From Parerythrobacter_A sp963838735 (GTDB lineage Bacteria > Pseudomonadota > Alphaproteobacteria > Sphingomonadales > Sphingomonadaceae), in NCBI GenBank assembly GCA_963838735.1, contig CAWISG010000006.1, forward strand, positions 290,722 through 354,721: DNA of 64,000 nt, read 5' to 3'. This document shows, in pieces, positions 1-8,319 of this stretch. The notes beneath the pieces were generated by a model that saw only the letters and a list, made by a program, of their open reading frames with translations, had not been told where the DNA came from and did no database searches. A program made the position numbers and the translations under genes. The stretch's first letter is position 1, and each line of letters starts with the position of its first letter.

Positions 1-12
1 TTCATAGGGAAT

Positions 13-58
13 CAAAAACGGAACGGGCCGACATCCCGAAGGAAGCCGGCCCGTTGCT
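13..58 (-). terminator. Rho-independent terminator of the PRC-barrel gene
   Basis: Read on the minus strand, an AACGGGCCG arm (47-55) pairs with CGGCCCGTT (22-30) and is followed by a T-rich run (13-18). It lies directly downstream of the stop codon of the PRC-barrel/DUF2382 gene, so it most likely ends that transcript. Confidence 0.7.
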
Positions 59-76
59 TCTTCACTCGTACCTTGA

Positions 77-751
77 TCAGGTGCGGTTGCGCGTATTGTC
101 GCGATCGATATCGACCTCGGTCTTGCGGACCGTTTCGGTCACGCGTTCGACCTTGTCGTCGGCCGTCTTCTTGACGACGACTTCGTCCGTAACGACCGCA
201 TCCTTTGCCACGACCACTTCTTCATCGTGTTCGGTCATCGAGACAACCGTATCGCCCTGGTTCAACAAGGCCTCGGCATCGGCACTGCTGACGCGCTCGT
301 TGATTGCACGCTTTTCGACCGAAACGGTTTCGTCGCGAAGGTGCACATCTTCGGAAACGGTGTCGGCAACCACGCGAGTGCGAACGGTAATGCCTGCACC
401 AGTATCTGCCACGCGCTTGCCGATCGCGACCTGTTCCTCGACTACAGGGATGACTTCTTCTTCTACCACATGGCCGGCAGCAACGCCCTCATCGGCATAG
501 GCTTTGGCAGCATGGCCATAAACTACGGCATTGTCATGAATTTCAAGCGGCTCGACGGCGCAGGTGCGTCCATCTTCAAGTCGCACAGCGACTACATGAT
601 CTTTGTCGCCATCGACCAGCAGATCTTCGATAATGCCGAACTGCTTGCCTTCCGAGCTGACCAGCGGGCGACCGCGGATGTCCTGGTCGTCATTGACAAG
701 CTCGTAATTGTCGAGTGCATCCAGCTTTGCAAAGCGGGTGTCGTTACGCAT
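77..751 (-). CDS. PRC-barrel and DUF2382 (YsnF/AvaK) domain protein
   Basis: A 224-residue soluble acidic protein. Residues about 20-75 resemble a PRC-barrel (for example GKQFGIIEDLLVDGDKDHVV). Residues about 105-215 carry the DUF2382 pattern, with repeated V-x-x-E/D-x-V strands such as RTRVVADTVSEDVHLRDETV. Proteins of this composition in alphaproteobacteria are general or osmotic stress proteins of unknown biochemical function. It stands alone with its own terminator. The domain assignment is by pattern; the stress role is inference from the family. Confidence 0.8.
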   Translation of the reverse strand: MRNDTRFAKLDALDNYELVNDDQDIRGRPLVSSEGKQFGIIEDLLVDGDKDHVVAVRLEDGRTCAVEPLEIHDNAVVYGHAAKAYADEGVAAGHVVEEEVIPVVEEQVAIGKRVADTGAGITVRTRVVADTVSEDVHLRDETVSVEKRAINERVSSADAEALLNQGDTVVSMTEHDEEVVVAKDAVVTDEVVVKKTADDKVERVTETVRKTEVDIDRDNTRNRT

Positions 752-796
752 GATATATTCCTTCGATTTGGATTGAGTGTGGTGGAAACGCAGCGG

Positions 797-1273
797 TTAT
801 TCGGCGCGCTCAGCTACTGTCATGTCGGTGGCGTAGATATAGCTATCCATGCCTGCGGGGACGGTGGCATCGACGCCTTCGGGCATCGCTGCGTCACCGG
901 CCATGACTGTACCGGTGAGGTTTACAAGCTGGCCTACATTGATGTCGAATGCGCCTTCTTGTGCGGTATCGGGGGTCGGCCGCTCGTCGAACACGACGAA
1001 CGTGTCGGTGCCGTTGTTATCGACGCGGAAAGACATATCCCCCGTCAGTTCGGTGACGCGAACCCCGTCGAGCGTAACCGTTTCGCCGATCGTGTAAGCG
1101 GATGCCACGGGTGTTTCCATGGTTTCGACTGCTTCGACCGGTTCTGCCGTTGCGACTTCTTCGTCATCGCCAGCGGCGAACAGAAAATACAGCAGTGCCG
1201 CTAGCCCCAACAGCGCCAGCAGAATCCACAGCCAGTTCATGCTCGATTTTTCTTTTACCGGAATTTCGGCCAT
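797..1273 (-). CDS. Small membrane-anchored protein with periplasmic beta domain
   Basis: The frame is open from 1303, but the ATG at 1273 is the better start: it has an AGGGG ribosome site about seven bases upstream. This gives 158 residues beginning MAEIPVKEKSS. One transmembrane helix (LWILLALLGLAALLYFLFAA) is followed by an acidic linker (EEVATAEPVEAVETME) and a beta-rich domain of about 110 residues with repeated valine strands. The topology suggests a single-pass anchor with a periplasmic domain. I do not recognise the family. It lies about 46 bases upstream of the PRC-barrel gene on the same strand, so the two could be cotranscribed. Confidence 0.65.
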   Translation of the reverse strand: MAEIPVKEKSSMNWLWILLALLGLAALLYFLFAAGDDEEVATAEPVEAVETMETPVASAYTIGETVTLDGVRVTELTGDMSFRVDNNGTDTFVVFDERPTPDTAQEGAFDINVGQLVNLTGTVMAGDAAMPEGVDATVPAGMDSYIYATDMTVAERAE

Positions 1274-1420
1274 TCTTTTACCCCTGGTTAAATTATCGCC
1301 CACTTCCGGGCGCTCAGGGTATCAAGGGACTTCGCCACCCGAATGTTCCGTTACGGAAGGATGACATAGGCGGTTGAATAACAAAGGTTATCGCTTAGCG
1401 TGGCCTAGCAGCTTTTCACG

Positions 1421-2821
1421 TCAGGCCGCAGTCAGGCCCAGCGTCTCCCGCTTCAACCAGCGCCAGAGCAGCAGCACGGCGGCCACGGTCAATCCTGTTG
1501 CGAGCCCGAGCCATATACCGACGCCTGCCAACGCGGTGTAGAAGCCCAGCAGCACCGCCACGCCGATACCCGGCACCCAATAGCTGAACGCCGCAATCCA
1601 CATCGGCACCCGGGTATCCTGCAATCCGCGCAACGCGCCCGCCGCCACCGCTTGTACCCCGTCCGCCAGCTGGAACGCGGCAGCAATTTTCAGGTAGGTA
1701 AGTGCAAAACCGACCAGCACCGCGTTCTTGGCAGCACCGGGGTCAAGATAGATCGCCAGCAGCGCACGGGGGAACAGCACCATAGCCGCCGCCGTGATGG
1801 CCATGAAACCGGTGCCCAACACAATCGCGGTCCAGCCTGCGCGCGCCATGCCCGCCCGGTCGCCCCCGCCGTAGAAATAGCCGACGCGGATGGTCGCCGC
1901 CTGCCCGATGCCGAACGGCACCTGGAAGGCCAGCGCCGCAATCTGCAACGCCACCGTATGCGCGGCCAGCTGCGCGGTACCGATATTGCCCATTAGAAAG
2001 GCTGCTGCCCCGAAAATACCGGCCTCCGCCGTGATGGTCAGCGCGATGGGCGTGCCGAGACGAACGATGCGCAGGAACACCGCCCAATCCGGAACCCATA
2101 GCCGCCCGAAAACATGGAAGCGATTGAGGTGGCGAGTGTACCGGATGGCAAGAACATAGGCGACGAAGGTCGTGCTGGTGGTCAGGATCGTCGCCACGGC
2201 CGCCCCCTGCAACCCAAGCTCCGGTGCGCCAAGATTGCCGAAGATGAAGGCGTAGTTCGCGCCTGTGTTCACCCCGATGCCGCCCGCCGTGATGATGGTG
2301 GCGAACACCGGATGGCCCAGCGCGGAAACGAAACTGCGCAGCACGTTTGCCAGCAGCATCGGGATCATCGAGAATACCAGCAGCGAATTGTAGCTGGTTG
2401 CCAGCACGATGATGTCGTCGCTCTGCCCTGTCGCGCGCATCAGCGGGCCGAGAGCGAGGCACAATGCCATACCGCCCGCGCCGCTGATTACCGCCAGCCA
2501 CAGCGCCATGCGCGTGGCGCGGCGGACCGGGCGCACCACGCTGCCCCTTCGGACATCCCCCGTGCCCACCGCCGCCGCAATGACCGGCGCGACGGCACCG
2601 GTCAGGCCGGACAACGCCCACAGCACCAGCCCGAACAGCGCCACCACCAGCGCCGATGCCGCCAATGGTGCCTCGCCCAGCCTCGCGATGAAGATCACGT
2701 CCACCGCATAGGTCAGCATTTGCAACAGGTTCGCCGCCGCCAGCGGCCAGCTCATCGCGAAGGTGGCGCGCAGCTCTGTGCGCCACGGGTTCGCAGCAGG
2801 GGGTGGGGCGTTCGCAATCAT
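1421..2821 (-). CDS. MATE family efflux transporter
   Basis: A 466-residue integral membrane protein with about twelve hydrophobic segments in two similar halves. Family hallmarks include the N-terminal MSWPLAAANLLQMLTYAVDV segment and the matching segment of the second half (RIVRLGTPIALTITAEAGIF). This is the usual NorM/DinF length. MATE proteins export cationic drugs or metabolites in exchange for sodium or protons; the substrate cannot be read from sequence. It is a single gene followed on the same strand by the unrelated gene at 797. Confidence 0.9.
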   Translation of the reverse strand: MIANAPPPAANPWRTELRATFAMSWPLAAANLLQMLTYAVDVIFIARLGEAPLAASALVVALFGLVLWALSGLTGAVAPVIAAAVGTGDVRRGSVVRPVRRATRMALWLAVISGAGGMALCLALGPLMRATGQSDDIIVLATSYNSLLVFSMIPMLLANVLRSFVSALGHPVFATIITAGGIGVNTGANYAFIFGNLGAPELGLQGAAVATILTTSTTFVAYVLAIRYTRHLNRFHVFGRLWVPDWAVFLRIVRLGTPIALTITAEAGIFGAAAFLMGNIGTAQLAAHTVALQIAALAFQVPFGIGQAATIRVGYFYGGGDRAGMARAGWTAIVLGTGFMAITAAAMVLFPRALLAIYLDPGAAKNAVLVGFALTYLKIAAAFQLADGVQAVAAGALRGLQDTRVPMWIAAFSYWVPGIGVAVLLGFYTALAGVGIWLGLATGLTVAAVLLLWRWLKRETLGLTAA

Positions 2822-2880
2822 CGCCGTGCGCGCCTAGGCGCAAGCGCGGCAAAGGAACACCTTCCACATCGGCCCGTAGG

Positions 2881-5349
2881 CTATCCCCCCTTACGCAACC
2901 CTTCCGCGATGCCGCGCATCGTTTCGGCCAGCTTCACGTTCACGCCCGGCGCTTCGGACAGGTCGTCCGCCAGCCGGTCCAGCGCCGACGCGGCGCCGGC
3001 ATCGCCCGCTTCTGCAGCATCCAGTGCCGCCAGATACGGTGCGAGCATCGCTTCGGGTTGCGGCTCCATGCGCTGCATCTGGTCCAGATAGGCGCGCGCC
3101 ACCGCCGGACTGTCGGGCCAGCGGACGGGATATTGCTGTTGCGGATTGAACGTGCCGTTCTGCGCGGGGTCGAGCATGGCTTCCTTCGCTGCCGCGATCT
3201 CGTTGGCGCTGAGATACTCGCTCGGCTCCAGCTCCAGCACGTCCAGCCCGCGTGCGATTTCGGTGCCGTAAATGCGGCCATCATACCAGTAGACGGACCA
3301 GAATCCGCCCAGCACCATCTGGTCCGCGTCGATCGGCCCGCGATCGAAATAGGCGATCTCCACCGGATTGGCGGTATCGGTAAAATCCATCAGCGAGATG
3401 CCGCCCTGATACCAGGCTTGCACGAAGATGTCGCGCCCCGGCACCGGCACCAGTGATCCGTTATGCGCGACGCAATTCTCCATCTCGCCCTGCGCGGCGG
3501 GCATCTTGTACAGGCTGCGCGGGGTCAGCTTGCCATCGGCCAGATCGTACAGGGCATTGGCGCCCCAGGTCATGGGGTCGTATGTCCGGCAGCGTGGCCG
3601 CCCGCCGCCGCCCCATTCGTCCGTGAACACAACCTTCGTACCATCGTTGTTGAAGGTGGCCGAATGCCAGTAGGCGAAGCCGGTGTCCGTCACCGCGTCC
3701 ACGCGCACCGGTTTGCGCGGGTCCGATATATCCAGCACAATGCCGTTGCCGCTGCACGCCCCGGCGGCCAGCCCCTTGGTCGGGAAGATGGTGATGTCAT
3801 GACATTGGTCGGTGCGGCGCGTGTCCTGCGTGCCGTCGCCGTGATCGCCGCCCGCCCACAGCCCGGCGATCCGGTCGCCGTCGGCGAAAACGCGCGGGCT
3901 GTCGACGATGCGCGATGCGGCCGGGTTCGCCTTGGGTATCTCGATCACGTCGATGCTGAACAGGGCGGAGCCGCGTTCCGAATTGCCGAACTCGGTGCAA
4001 CCGTCCAGCTCCGCCTCGTCGCGCACGCGCGCGGTGCCGGAATTATAGACCAGGATACTGGCATTGTCTTCGGCAACGACCGAATGGGTATGGCTGCCGC
4101 GACAGGTCTGCACCTGTCCGACCTGGCGCGGACGCGTGGCGTCCGAAATGTCGAAAATGCGCAGCCCCCGGAACCGTTCTTCGCTGATGTCTTCGGCTAC
4201 GCCCTGCAACCCGCAATCCACGCGCCCGCGCGTCTGTTCGACCGACATGATGAGCAGGGTGCCGACGATGCTGACATCGCCCTGTCCGCCGGGGCACACC
4301 GTGCTGCTGACCAGCGCGGGCATCGCGTCATCGGCAATGCGATAGATGTTGAAGCCGTGATAGTTGCCCACCACCACCATATCGCCCGAAAAGGCGAGGT
4401 CGGTCTGTGCGAAGCTGAACAGCGGGGAGCGTTCGGACAGTTTCGTCTTTGGATCGCCCGCCTCGGTATCCGGCTCTTCAGGAATGACAACATCGGCGTT
4501 GTCCGTATCGCTGTCTTCGGCACCGGTGTCGGGCCGAGCAGGGTTGGCATCGGCCACGGCCAGTCGCAGTCCGGCAGGGTTTTCAGGATCGAAGAACCCG
4601 GCTGGCTTCGGCAGCGAGCCGACCAGCGTCAGCCCCTTCATCGCCATGCCCGCATCGCGGAAACCCGCCGCCAGCGTGGTGCGCGGATCCTCCGCCAGCT
4701 TTTCCAGCAGCGCGCTCATGCGCGTGATTTCGGATTTCTGGTCGGCGTCGATATCGCTGACGAAGCGGTAGAGAACGGGATCGTAAGCCGCGCCCTGCGT
4801 TTCGAACAGGGTATCGACCATCTCCAGCGCGCCCTGGTGGTGGGCGATCATCAGTTGCAGGAACAGCCGGTCAAACGCGGTCCCCTCCGCAGCGGCGAGC
4901 TGCGCCATCTGTTCGGGCGTCGCCATGCCCGCCATACCCGCGTGCATTTTCGACACGTCATGTGTCGAATGGCCCATCGCCGCATGTTTGCCGGGGTCGG
5001 CTGGCGTCTCGCCCCGGTCGCGCAGCCAGCCTTGCATGAAGGTGATCTCGTCCGCCTGACCGGCCCCGATCTTCTTGGCGATAGCGGTCAGTTCTTCGGT
5101 GTTGGTCCGCTCCGCCACCAGATCGGCCATCTGTGTTGCCTGGAAATGATGCGGGATCATCGCCTGCATGAATTCGATATCGGCAGGGGTGTAGCGCGAA
5201 GCAGCGACCTGCGTGGCGCTTTCCGCGGTAAGCGTGCTGCTGTCCTGGCCTGGCGCACCGGGCAGGATGATCGGCGCGTCCTGGGCGATAGCGGCGGTGG
5301 GAAGGGCGAGGCAGGCAGCCGTGGCGAGCAGGGCGGGGCGTAGGGTCAT
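2881..5349 (-). CDS. Secreted DUF305 protein fused to an LVIVD-repeat beta-propeller
   Basis: I start it at the ATG at 5349 (822 residues), which begins an uncleaved-looking signal peptide MTLRPALLATAACLALPTAA; an ATG at 5376 is possible. The longer open frame runs back over rplL and is a shadow. Residues about 40-210 form a DUF305 domain with its two HH motifs (MIPHHFQATQMADL and MIAHHQGALEMVD). After an acidic linker, residues about 290-650 contain LVIVD-type propeller strands (FNIYRIADDAMPALVSS, LRIFDISDATRPRQVGQV, ISLMDFTDTANPVEIAY). The last 150 residues are helical. DUF305 proteins are periplasmic and some bind copper; LVIVD repeats form surface propellers. A role as a secreted metal-related scaffold is inference. 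Confidence 0.8.
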   Translation of the reverse strand: MTLRPALLATAACLALPTAAIAQDAPIILPGAPGQDSSTLTAESATQVAASRYTPADIEFMQAMIPHHFQATQMADLVAERTNTEELTAIAKKIGAGQADEITFMQGWLRDRGETPADPGKHAAMGHSTHDVSKMHAGMAGMATPEQMAQLAAAEGTAFDRLFLQLMIAHHQGALEMVDTLFETQGAAYDPVLYRFVSDIDADQKSEITRMSALLEKLAEDPRTTLAAGFRDAGMAMKGLTLVGSLPKPAGFFDPENPAGLRLAVADANPARPDTGAEDSDTDNADVVIPEEPDTEAGDPKTKLSERSPLFSFAQTDLAFSGDMVVVGNYHGFNIYRIADDAMPALVSSTVCPGGQGDVSIVGTLLIMSVEQTRGRVDCGLQGVAEDISEERFRGLRIFDISDATRPRQVGQVQTCRGSHTHSVVAEDNASILVYNSGTARVRDEAELDGCTEFGNSERGSALFSIDVIEIPKANPAASRIVDSPRVFADGDRIAGLWAGGDHGDGTQDTRRTDQCHDITIFPTKGLAAGACSGNGIVLDISDPRKPVRVDAVTDTGFAYWHSATFNNDGTKVVFTDEWGGGGRPRCRTYDPMTWGANALYDLADGKLTPRSLYKMPAAQGEMENCVAHNGSLVPVPGRDIFVQAWYQGGISLMDFTDTANPVEIAYFDRGPIDADQMVLGGFWSVYWYDGRIYGTEIARGLDVLELEPSEYLSANEIAAAKEAMLDPAQNGTFNPQQQYPVRWPDSPAVARAYLDQMQRMEPQPEAMLAPYLAALDAAEAGDAGAASALDRLADDLSEAPGVNVKLAETMRGIAEGLRKGG

Positions 5350-5425
5350 GAATGCGGTCCTTTGTATTACCGCCATAGCTGCCGCAACTTTGCAGCGGAG
5401 GGAAGGGGGTTGATTTTTATGGGAA

Positions 5426-5473
5426 AGGGAGCGGGATGGTACAGCACGAGCAGGACGGATGTCCGGAGCGCAC
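5426..5473 (-). repeat. 48-bp dispersed repeat, copy 1 (inverted relative to copy 2)
   Basis: The reverse complement of this stretch matches 6893-6940 at 43 of 48 positions, sharing GTGCGCTC, GGACATCCGTCCT and CCATCCCGCTCCCT. It sits downstream of the rplL terminator, while copy 2 sits upstream of rplJ, so the two copies bracket the rplJ-rplL pair in opposite orientation. Confidence 0.75.
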
Positions 5474-5493
5474 CTGACATAAACATTCCCACG

Positions 5494-5523
5494 AAAAAGG
5501 GCGGCACCTTGCGGTACCGCCCT
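5494..5523 (-). terminator. Rho-independent terminator of the rplJ-rplL operon
   Basis: Minus-strand stem GGGCGGTACC, loop GCAA, GGTGCCGCCC, followed directly by five T residues. It lies 45 bases after the rplL stop codon. The perfect 10-bp stem apart from one wobble and the T run make this a strong intrinsic terminator. Confidence 0.85.
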
Positions 5524-5567
5524 TCCTTCGCACGGGCGCTTCAAGACACCCGCCAAACCGTGTCGGC

Positions 5568-5942
5568 TCACTTGAGTTCGACCGTACCGCCGGCGCCTTC
5601 GATCTTGCCCTTGATCTCTTCGGCTTCGGCCTTGTTGACGCCTTCCTTGACAGCCTTCGGCGCGCCTTCGACCAGTGCCTTGGCTTCGCCCAGACCGAGG
5701 CCCGTGATGGCGCGGACTTCCTTGATAACCTGGATTTTCTTGCCGCCGTCGCCGGTCAGGATGACATCGAATTCGTCCTTTTCCTCTTCGGCGGGTGCCG
5801 CTTCGCCACCGCCGCCACCGGCGACCGCCACGGCTGCGGCCGCCGAAACGCCCCACTCTTCTTCAAGCGCCTTGGCCAGTTCCGCTGCTTCCAGAACGGT
5901 CAGCTTGGAAAGTTCTTCGACAAGTGCCTTGATGTCTGCCAT
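5568..5942 (-). CDS. rplL: 50S ribosomal protein L7/L12
   Basis: A 124-residue acidic protein with the standard L7/L12 layout: N-terminal dimerisation helices (MADIKALVEELSKLTVLEAA), an alanine/glycine hinge around residues 35-52, and the C-terminal factor-binding domain (KIQVIKEVRAITGLGLGEAK, ending TVELK). It forms the ribosomal stalk with L10 and recruits translation factors. It follows rplJ after 65 bases on the same strand and is closed by a strong terminator. Usually this pair reads straight into rpoB; here it points away from rpoB. Confidence 0.98.
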   Translation of the reverse strand: MADIKALVEELSKLTVLEAAELAKALEEEWGVSAAAAVAVAGGGGGEAAPAEEEKDEFDVILTGDGGKKIQVIKEVRAITGLGLGEAKALVEGAPKAVKEGVNKAEAEEIKGKIEGAGGTVELK

Positions 5943-6007
5943 AATATTCTACTCCGAAAATGATTGTGCGGGGCAAAGGTCGCCCCATTGATTGATATGC
6001 GTAAAAG

Positions 6008-6523
6008 CTATGCCGCTTCCTTGGCGCCATAGGCACCGAAGACGCGGGCCAGCTTGCTTGCCGGTTCGTTGACGACGCGGGCGATCTTGGTGGCCGGTGC
6101 ATTGACCAGACCGACAATCGTGCCGCGCAGTTCATCGAGGCTCGGCATGGATGCCAATGACCTGATGCCTGCTTCGTCCAGCACCTGTCCGCCCATCGAG
6201 CCACCGACGATTTCCAGTCGGTCGTTCGATTTGGCGAAGTCCACCGCGGCCTTCGCCGCTGCCACCGGATCGGCGGAATAGCCAAGCGCGGTCGGCCCCT
6301 TCAGCATGTCTTCCATGCCGGCATAGGGGGTGTCTTTCAGGGCCAGCATGGCAAGGCGGTTCTTCGCGACCTTGTAGGACGCGCCCGCTTCGCGCATCTT
6401 CCCGCGCAGATCGGTGGACTGCTCCACCGTCAGGCCGAGATTGCGGGTCACGACGACCACGCCCACCTCTTTGAAGATTGCGTTGAGCTGCGCGACCGCT
6501 TCGGATTTCTGCGTGCGATCCAT
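6008..6523 (-). CDS. rplJ: 50S ribosomal protein L10
   Basis: A 171-residue protein with typical L10 features: MDRTQKSEAVAQLNAIFKEV, the YKVAKNRLAMLAL segment that contacts 23S rRNA, and the C-terminal helix that binds L7/L12 dimers (KLARVFGAYGAKE). A strong AAGGAAGGAG ribosome site precedes the ATG. It anchors the L7/L12 stalk and is normally the autogenous regulator of this operon through the mRNA leader. The partner rplL follows on the same strand. Confidence 0.97.
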   Translation of the reverse strand: MDRTQKSEAVAQLNAIFKEVGVVVVTRNLGLTVEQSTDLRGKMREAGASYKVAKNRLAMLALKDTPYAGMEDMLKGPTALGYSADPVAAAKAAVDFAKSNDRLEIVGGSMGGQVLDEAGIRSLASMPSLDELRGTIVGLVNAPATKIARVVNEPASKLARVFGAYGAKEAA

Positions 6524-6892
6524 ACGTTAAGCTCCTTCCTTGGTTCATGGCCGCACTTGCGCTGGTGAAAGCGCGCACGCGACCGGCTGCGTTCACCGCA
6601 CGGCGGGTGCCGCACGGCTTGGTAGTCCATGATGGGGGAAGGAGGGTGCGGTCGGCACGAAGGCCGGTCGCGGCGGCGGGACGGTGCCCGCCATAATCTC
6701 AATTCCCCGCCTCGGCTGGAAATTAAGCAGGCCCGATTGCCTGCACCAACTGTCTTGGACGGATGACCGGGGCGGCGAAATCGCCTTTCGGTTGGCGTGG
6801 CGTTTAGGGGACGGGGCACAGGAGTCAAGCGAAGGGTGTCTCGCACGCTCATGTTTGCTCGCTAACGCTCGGGTGCTGTGCGTTTTTGTTGG
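6524..6892 (-). promoter_or_regulatory. Upstream region of rplJ (promoter and putative L10 leader)
   Basis: About 370 bases upstream of rplJ hold no supportable gene. In other bacteria this position carries the promoter and the L10-binding leader of rplJL. Several GC-rich inverted segments are present (for example around 6590-6700), but I cannot identify a specific leader fold by eye. The assignment is from position and family knowledge only. Confidence 0.35.
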
Positions 6893-6985
6893 GTGCGCTC
6901 GGGACATCCGTCCTACGCTTGCTGTTCCATCCCGCTCCCTCTCCCGACCACCCACGGGATGGCACAGCACCGAGCGTAAGCGAGC
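6857..6985. repeat. Long inverted repeat (25-bp arms) enclosing repeat copy 2
   Basis: The left arm at 6857-6881 (GCTCGCTAACGCTCG then GGTGCTGTGC) pairs with the right arm at 6962-6985 (GCACAGCACC then GAGCGTAAGCGAGC), with one mismatch and one bulged base. The 80-base interval contains the 48-bp repeat copy 2. The whole unit looks like a dispersed palindromic element. Confidence 0.7.
6893..6940 (+). repeat. 48-bp dispersed repeat, copy 2
   Basis: Matches the reverse complement of 5426-5473 at 43 of 48 positions. It lies upstream of rplJ, within the interval of the 6857-6985 inverted repeat. A further partial copy of its GGGATGG-N-ACAGCA end appears at about 6957-6970. Confidence 0.75.
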
Positions 6986-7008
6986 AGACAGAAACGCCCG
7001 ACCGAACA

Positions 7009-7048
7009 AAGAAAGCCGGGCGCGGATTGCTCCGGCCCGGCTCTTTTC
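7009..7048 (-). terminator. Rho-independent terminator of the small lipoprotein gene
   Basis: AGCCGGGC (7014-7021) pairs with GCCCGGCT (7035-7042). On the minus strand the stem is followed by TTTCTTTGTT, just after the lipoprotein stop codon. The plus-strand side also ends in CTTTT, so it may act in both directions. Confidence 0.75.
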
Positions 7049-7067
7049 GTTGGTCGAACTGAGAGTT

Positions 7068-7310
7068 TTAGATGCCGTCGGCGGTGTCTTCCAGCATTTC
7101 GGCTTCCTGCTCCAGGGCAGCTTCTTCGCCGGGATTACCGGCGTCTTCCGCAGCTTCGGCCTGCGCTTCGAGGACGTCGGACTGTTCGTCGATCACTTCG
7201 CCCTGAGCTTCGGTGACATCGTCCATTTCCTCGCCGATTTCCTCTTTCGGGCCATCGCAGCCGGTGAGAGCGAAAGCGGCGGTGGCGAGTGCGGCAAATG
7301 CAAATTTCAT
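7068..7310 (-). CDS. Small acidic lipoprotein
   Basis: The start is placed at the ATG at 7310, giving about 80 residues with a lipoprotein signal MKFAFAALATAAFALTGC; the lipobox cysteine follows LTG. The open frame extends further upstream but that part lacks protein character. The mature part is highly acidic and probably helical or coiled coil, with repeated E/D/Q/A blocks (DVTEAQGEVIDEQSDVLEAQ). Similar short acidic lipoproteins are common in Sphingomonadales, function unknown. It is a single-gene unit with its own terminator between rplJ and the Xre operon. Confidence 0.75.
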   Translation of the reverse strand: MKFAFAALATAAFALTGCDGPKEEIGEEMDDVTEAQGEVIDEQSDVLEAQAEAAEDAGNPGEEAALEQEAEMLEDTADGI

Positions 7311-7379
7311 GGTTTTCTTTCCCTGTTGTGAAGACAATACGGTTGTCGTTGCTGCATCAAGCGTGCCGGACAGCATACG

Positions 7380-7616
7380 TCAACCGTCATCATAACCGAT
7401 TAGGTCGCCCGGTTGGCACTCCAGTTCCCGGCAGATCGCGGCCAGCGTGGTGAAGCGGATGGCCTTGGCCTTGCCGGTTTTCAGGATGGACAGGTTGGCC
7501 AGCGTCAGGCCCACCCGCTCCGCCAGTTCGGTCAACGTCATGCGGCGTTCGTGCAGCAGGTCGTCGAGTCTTATCACGATGGCGGTCCCTTCCGTGTTCG
7601 CAATTGCGGGGGGCAT
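7380..7616 (-). CDS. Xre/Cro-CI family transcriptional regulator
   Basis: The gene starts at the ATG at 7616, whose A overlaps the TAA stop of the upstream membrane gene, implying translational coupling. The 78-residue product is a compact helix-turn-helix protein (MTLTELAERVGLTLANLSIL, then RFTTLAAICRELECQPGDLI), the YozG-like Xre subgroup regularly found beside DUF2975 membrane proteins. It probably represses its own operon; candidate operators lie at 8320-8403. Confidence 0.88.
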   Translation of the reverse strand: MPPAIANTEGTAIVIRLDDLLHERRMTLTELAERVGLTLANLSILKTGKAKAIRFTTLAAICRELECQPGDLIGYDDG

Positions 7617-8152
7617 TAGACCGTTCCTTCCAGTTCTTCGCGCATCCGGGTGCCGGTGCGAAACACGCGCGCCAGGATGAACAGGGTCAGGACGAGGAGC
7701 AGGCCGTTGGTGTCTCCTCCGGCCATGCTGACGCTCGTGTCTTCCGAAATCATCGGCTTGAGGCGCAGCGCGAGAAGTCCGGCAGGAATGGACAGTATTT
7801 GTATGCCGAGCATGAGCCACGCAGCGGTAGTCAGATGAGCTGCGTTTTCGGGGACGAACGGATCGCTCGCGCCGACGCTTTTCACGATCCAGCGCAGGCG
7901 TTGCAGGAAGGCGAACATGGCGACCATCATCGCGATAATGAACGCGATGATGCCGATGACGAGCCAAACGGCCTCCATCGTGGGAACCGTCGGCGCTTCT
8001 TCGGCCAGCCCCAGCAGCACCTTGTCGCGGTTGAATATCATGACAGGTATTGCGATTGTGCAGGCCGCCGCCGCCAGCGCCATCAGCCCCATGCCGAACA
8101 ACAGGATGGCATTGGCGATTTGTAACAGCGGATCCTTTAGGATGCGGGCCAT
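7616..8152 (-). CDS. DUF2975 family membrane protein
   Basis: A 178-residue protein with four hydrophobic segments (LLQIANAILLFGMGLMALAA, VWLVIGIIAFIIAMMVAMFA, LTTAAWLMLGIQILSIPAGL, GLLLVLTLFILARVFRTG). This is the DUF2975 pattern: short four-helix membrane proteins encoded directly before a small Xre regulator. Function is unknown; the pairing suggests a membrane-regulator unit. It overlaps the regulator by one base and is preceded by a small hydrophobic peptide gene. Confidence 0.82.
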   Translation of the reverse strand: MARILKDPLLQIANAILLFGMGLMALAAAACTIAIPVMIFNRDKVLLGLAEEAPTVPTMEAVWLVIGIIAFIIAMMVAMFAFLQRLRWIVKSVGASDPFVPENAAHLTTAAWLMLGIQILSIPAGLLALRLKPMISEDTSVSMAGGDTNGLLLVLTLFILARVFRTGTRMREELEGTV

Positions 8153-8199
8153 GGTCGAACCCCTTTCTGTTTGCGGTGTCGGTCGGTTCAGGGGACGGA

Positions 8200-8319
8200 T
8201 CAGGCGACGAGGACGACGGGCGCGTCCTGCGGCGGAACGTCGGTAATGGCGGCGAACCCGCTGAGGGTGAGTAGGACGGCAGCAACGGCCGAGACGATGT
8301 TGAGTGTGACGTTGGACAT
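8200..8319 (-). CDS. Small hydrophobic peptide in the Xre/DUF2975 operon
   Basis: A 39-residue open frame from the ATG at 8319 to a TGA at 8200-8202. It is preceded by a very good ribosome site (AAGGAG, eight bases before the ATG). The product starts MSNVTLNIVSAVAAVLL and has one hydrophobic segment followed by a short valine-rich tail. It lies 47 bases upstream of the DUF2975 gene and directly downstream of the candidate operators, so it would be the first gene of the operon. No family is recognised; the ribosome site and position are the main support. Confidence 0.6.
   Translation of the reverse strand: MSNVTLNIVSAVAAVLLTLSGFAAITDVPPQDAPVVLVA

Noticed and set aside
5350..5856. Upstream 169 codons of the frame containing the DUF305 protein
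   Set aside because: This part overlaps rplL out of frame and has no signal peptide; the ATG at 5349 starts a good signal sequence.
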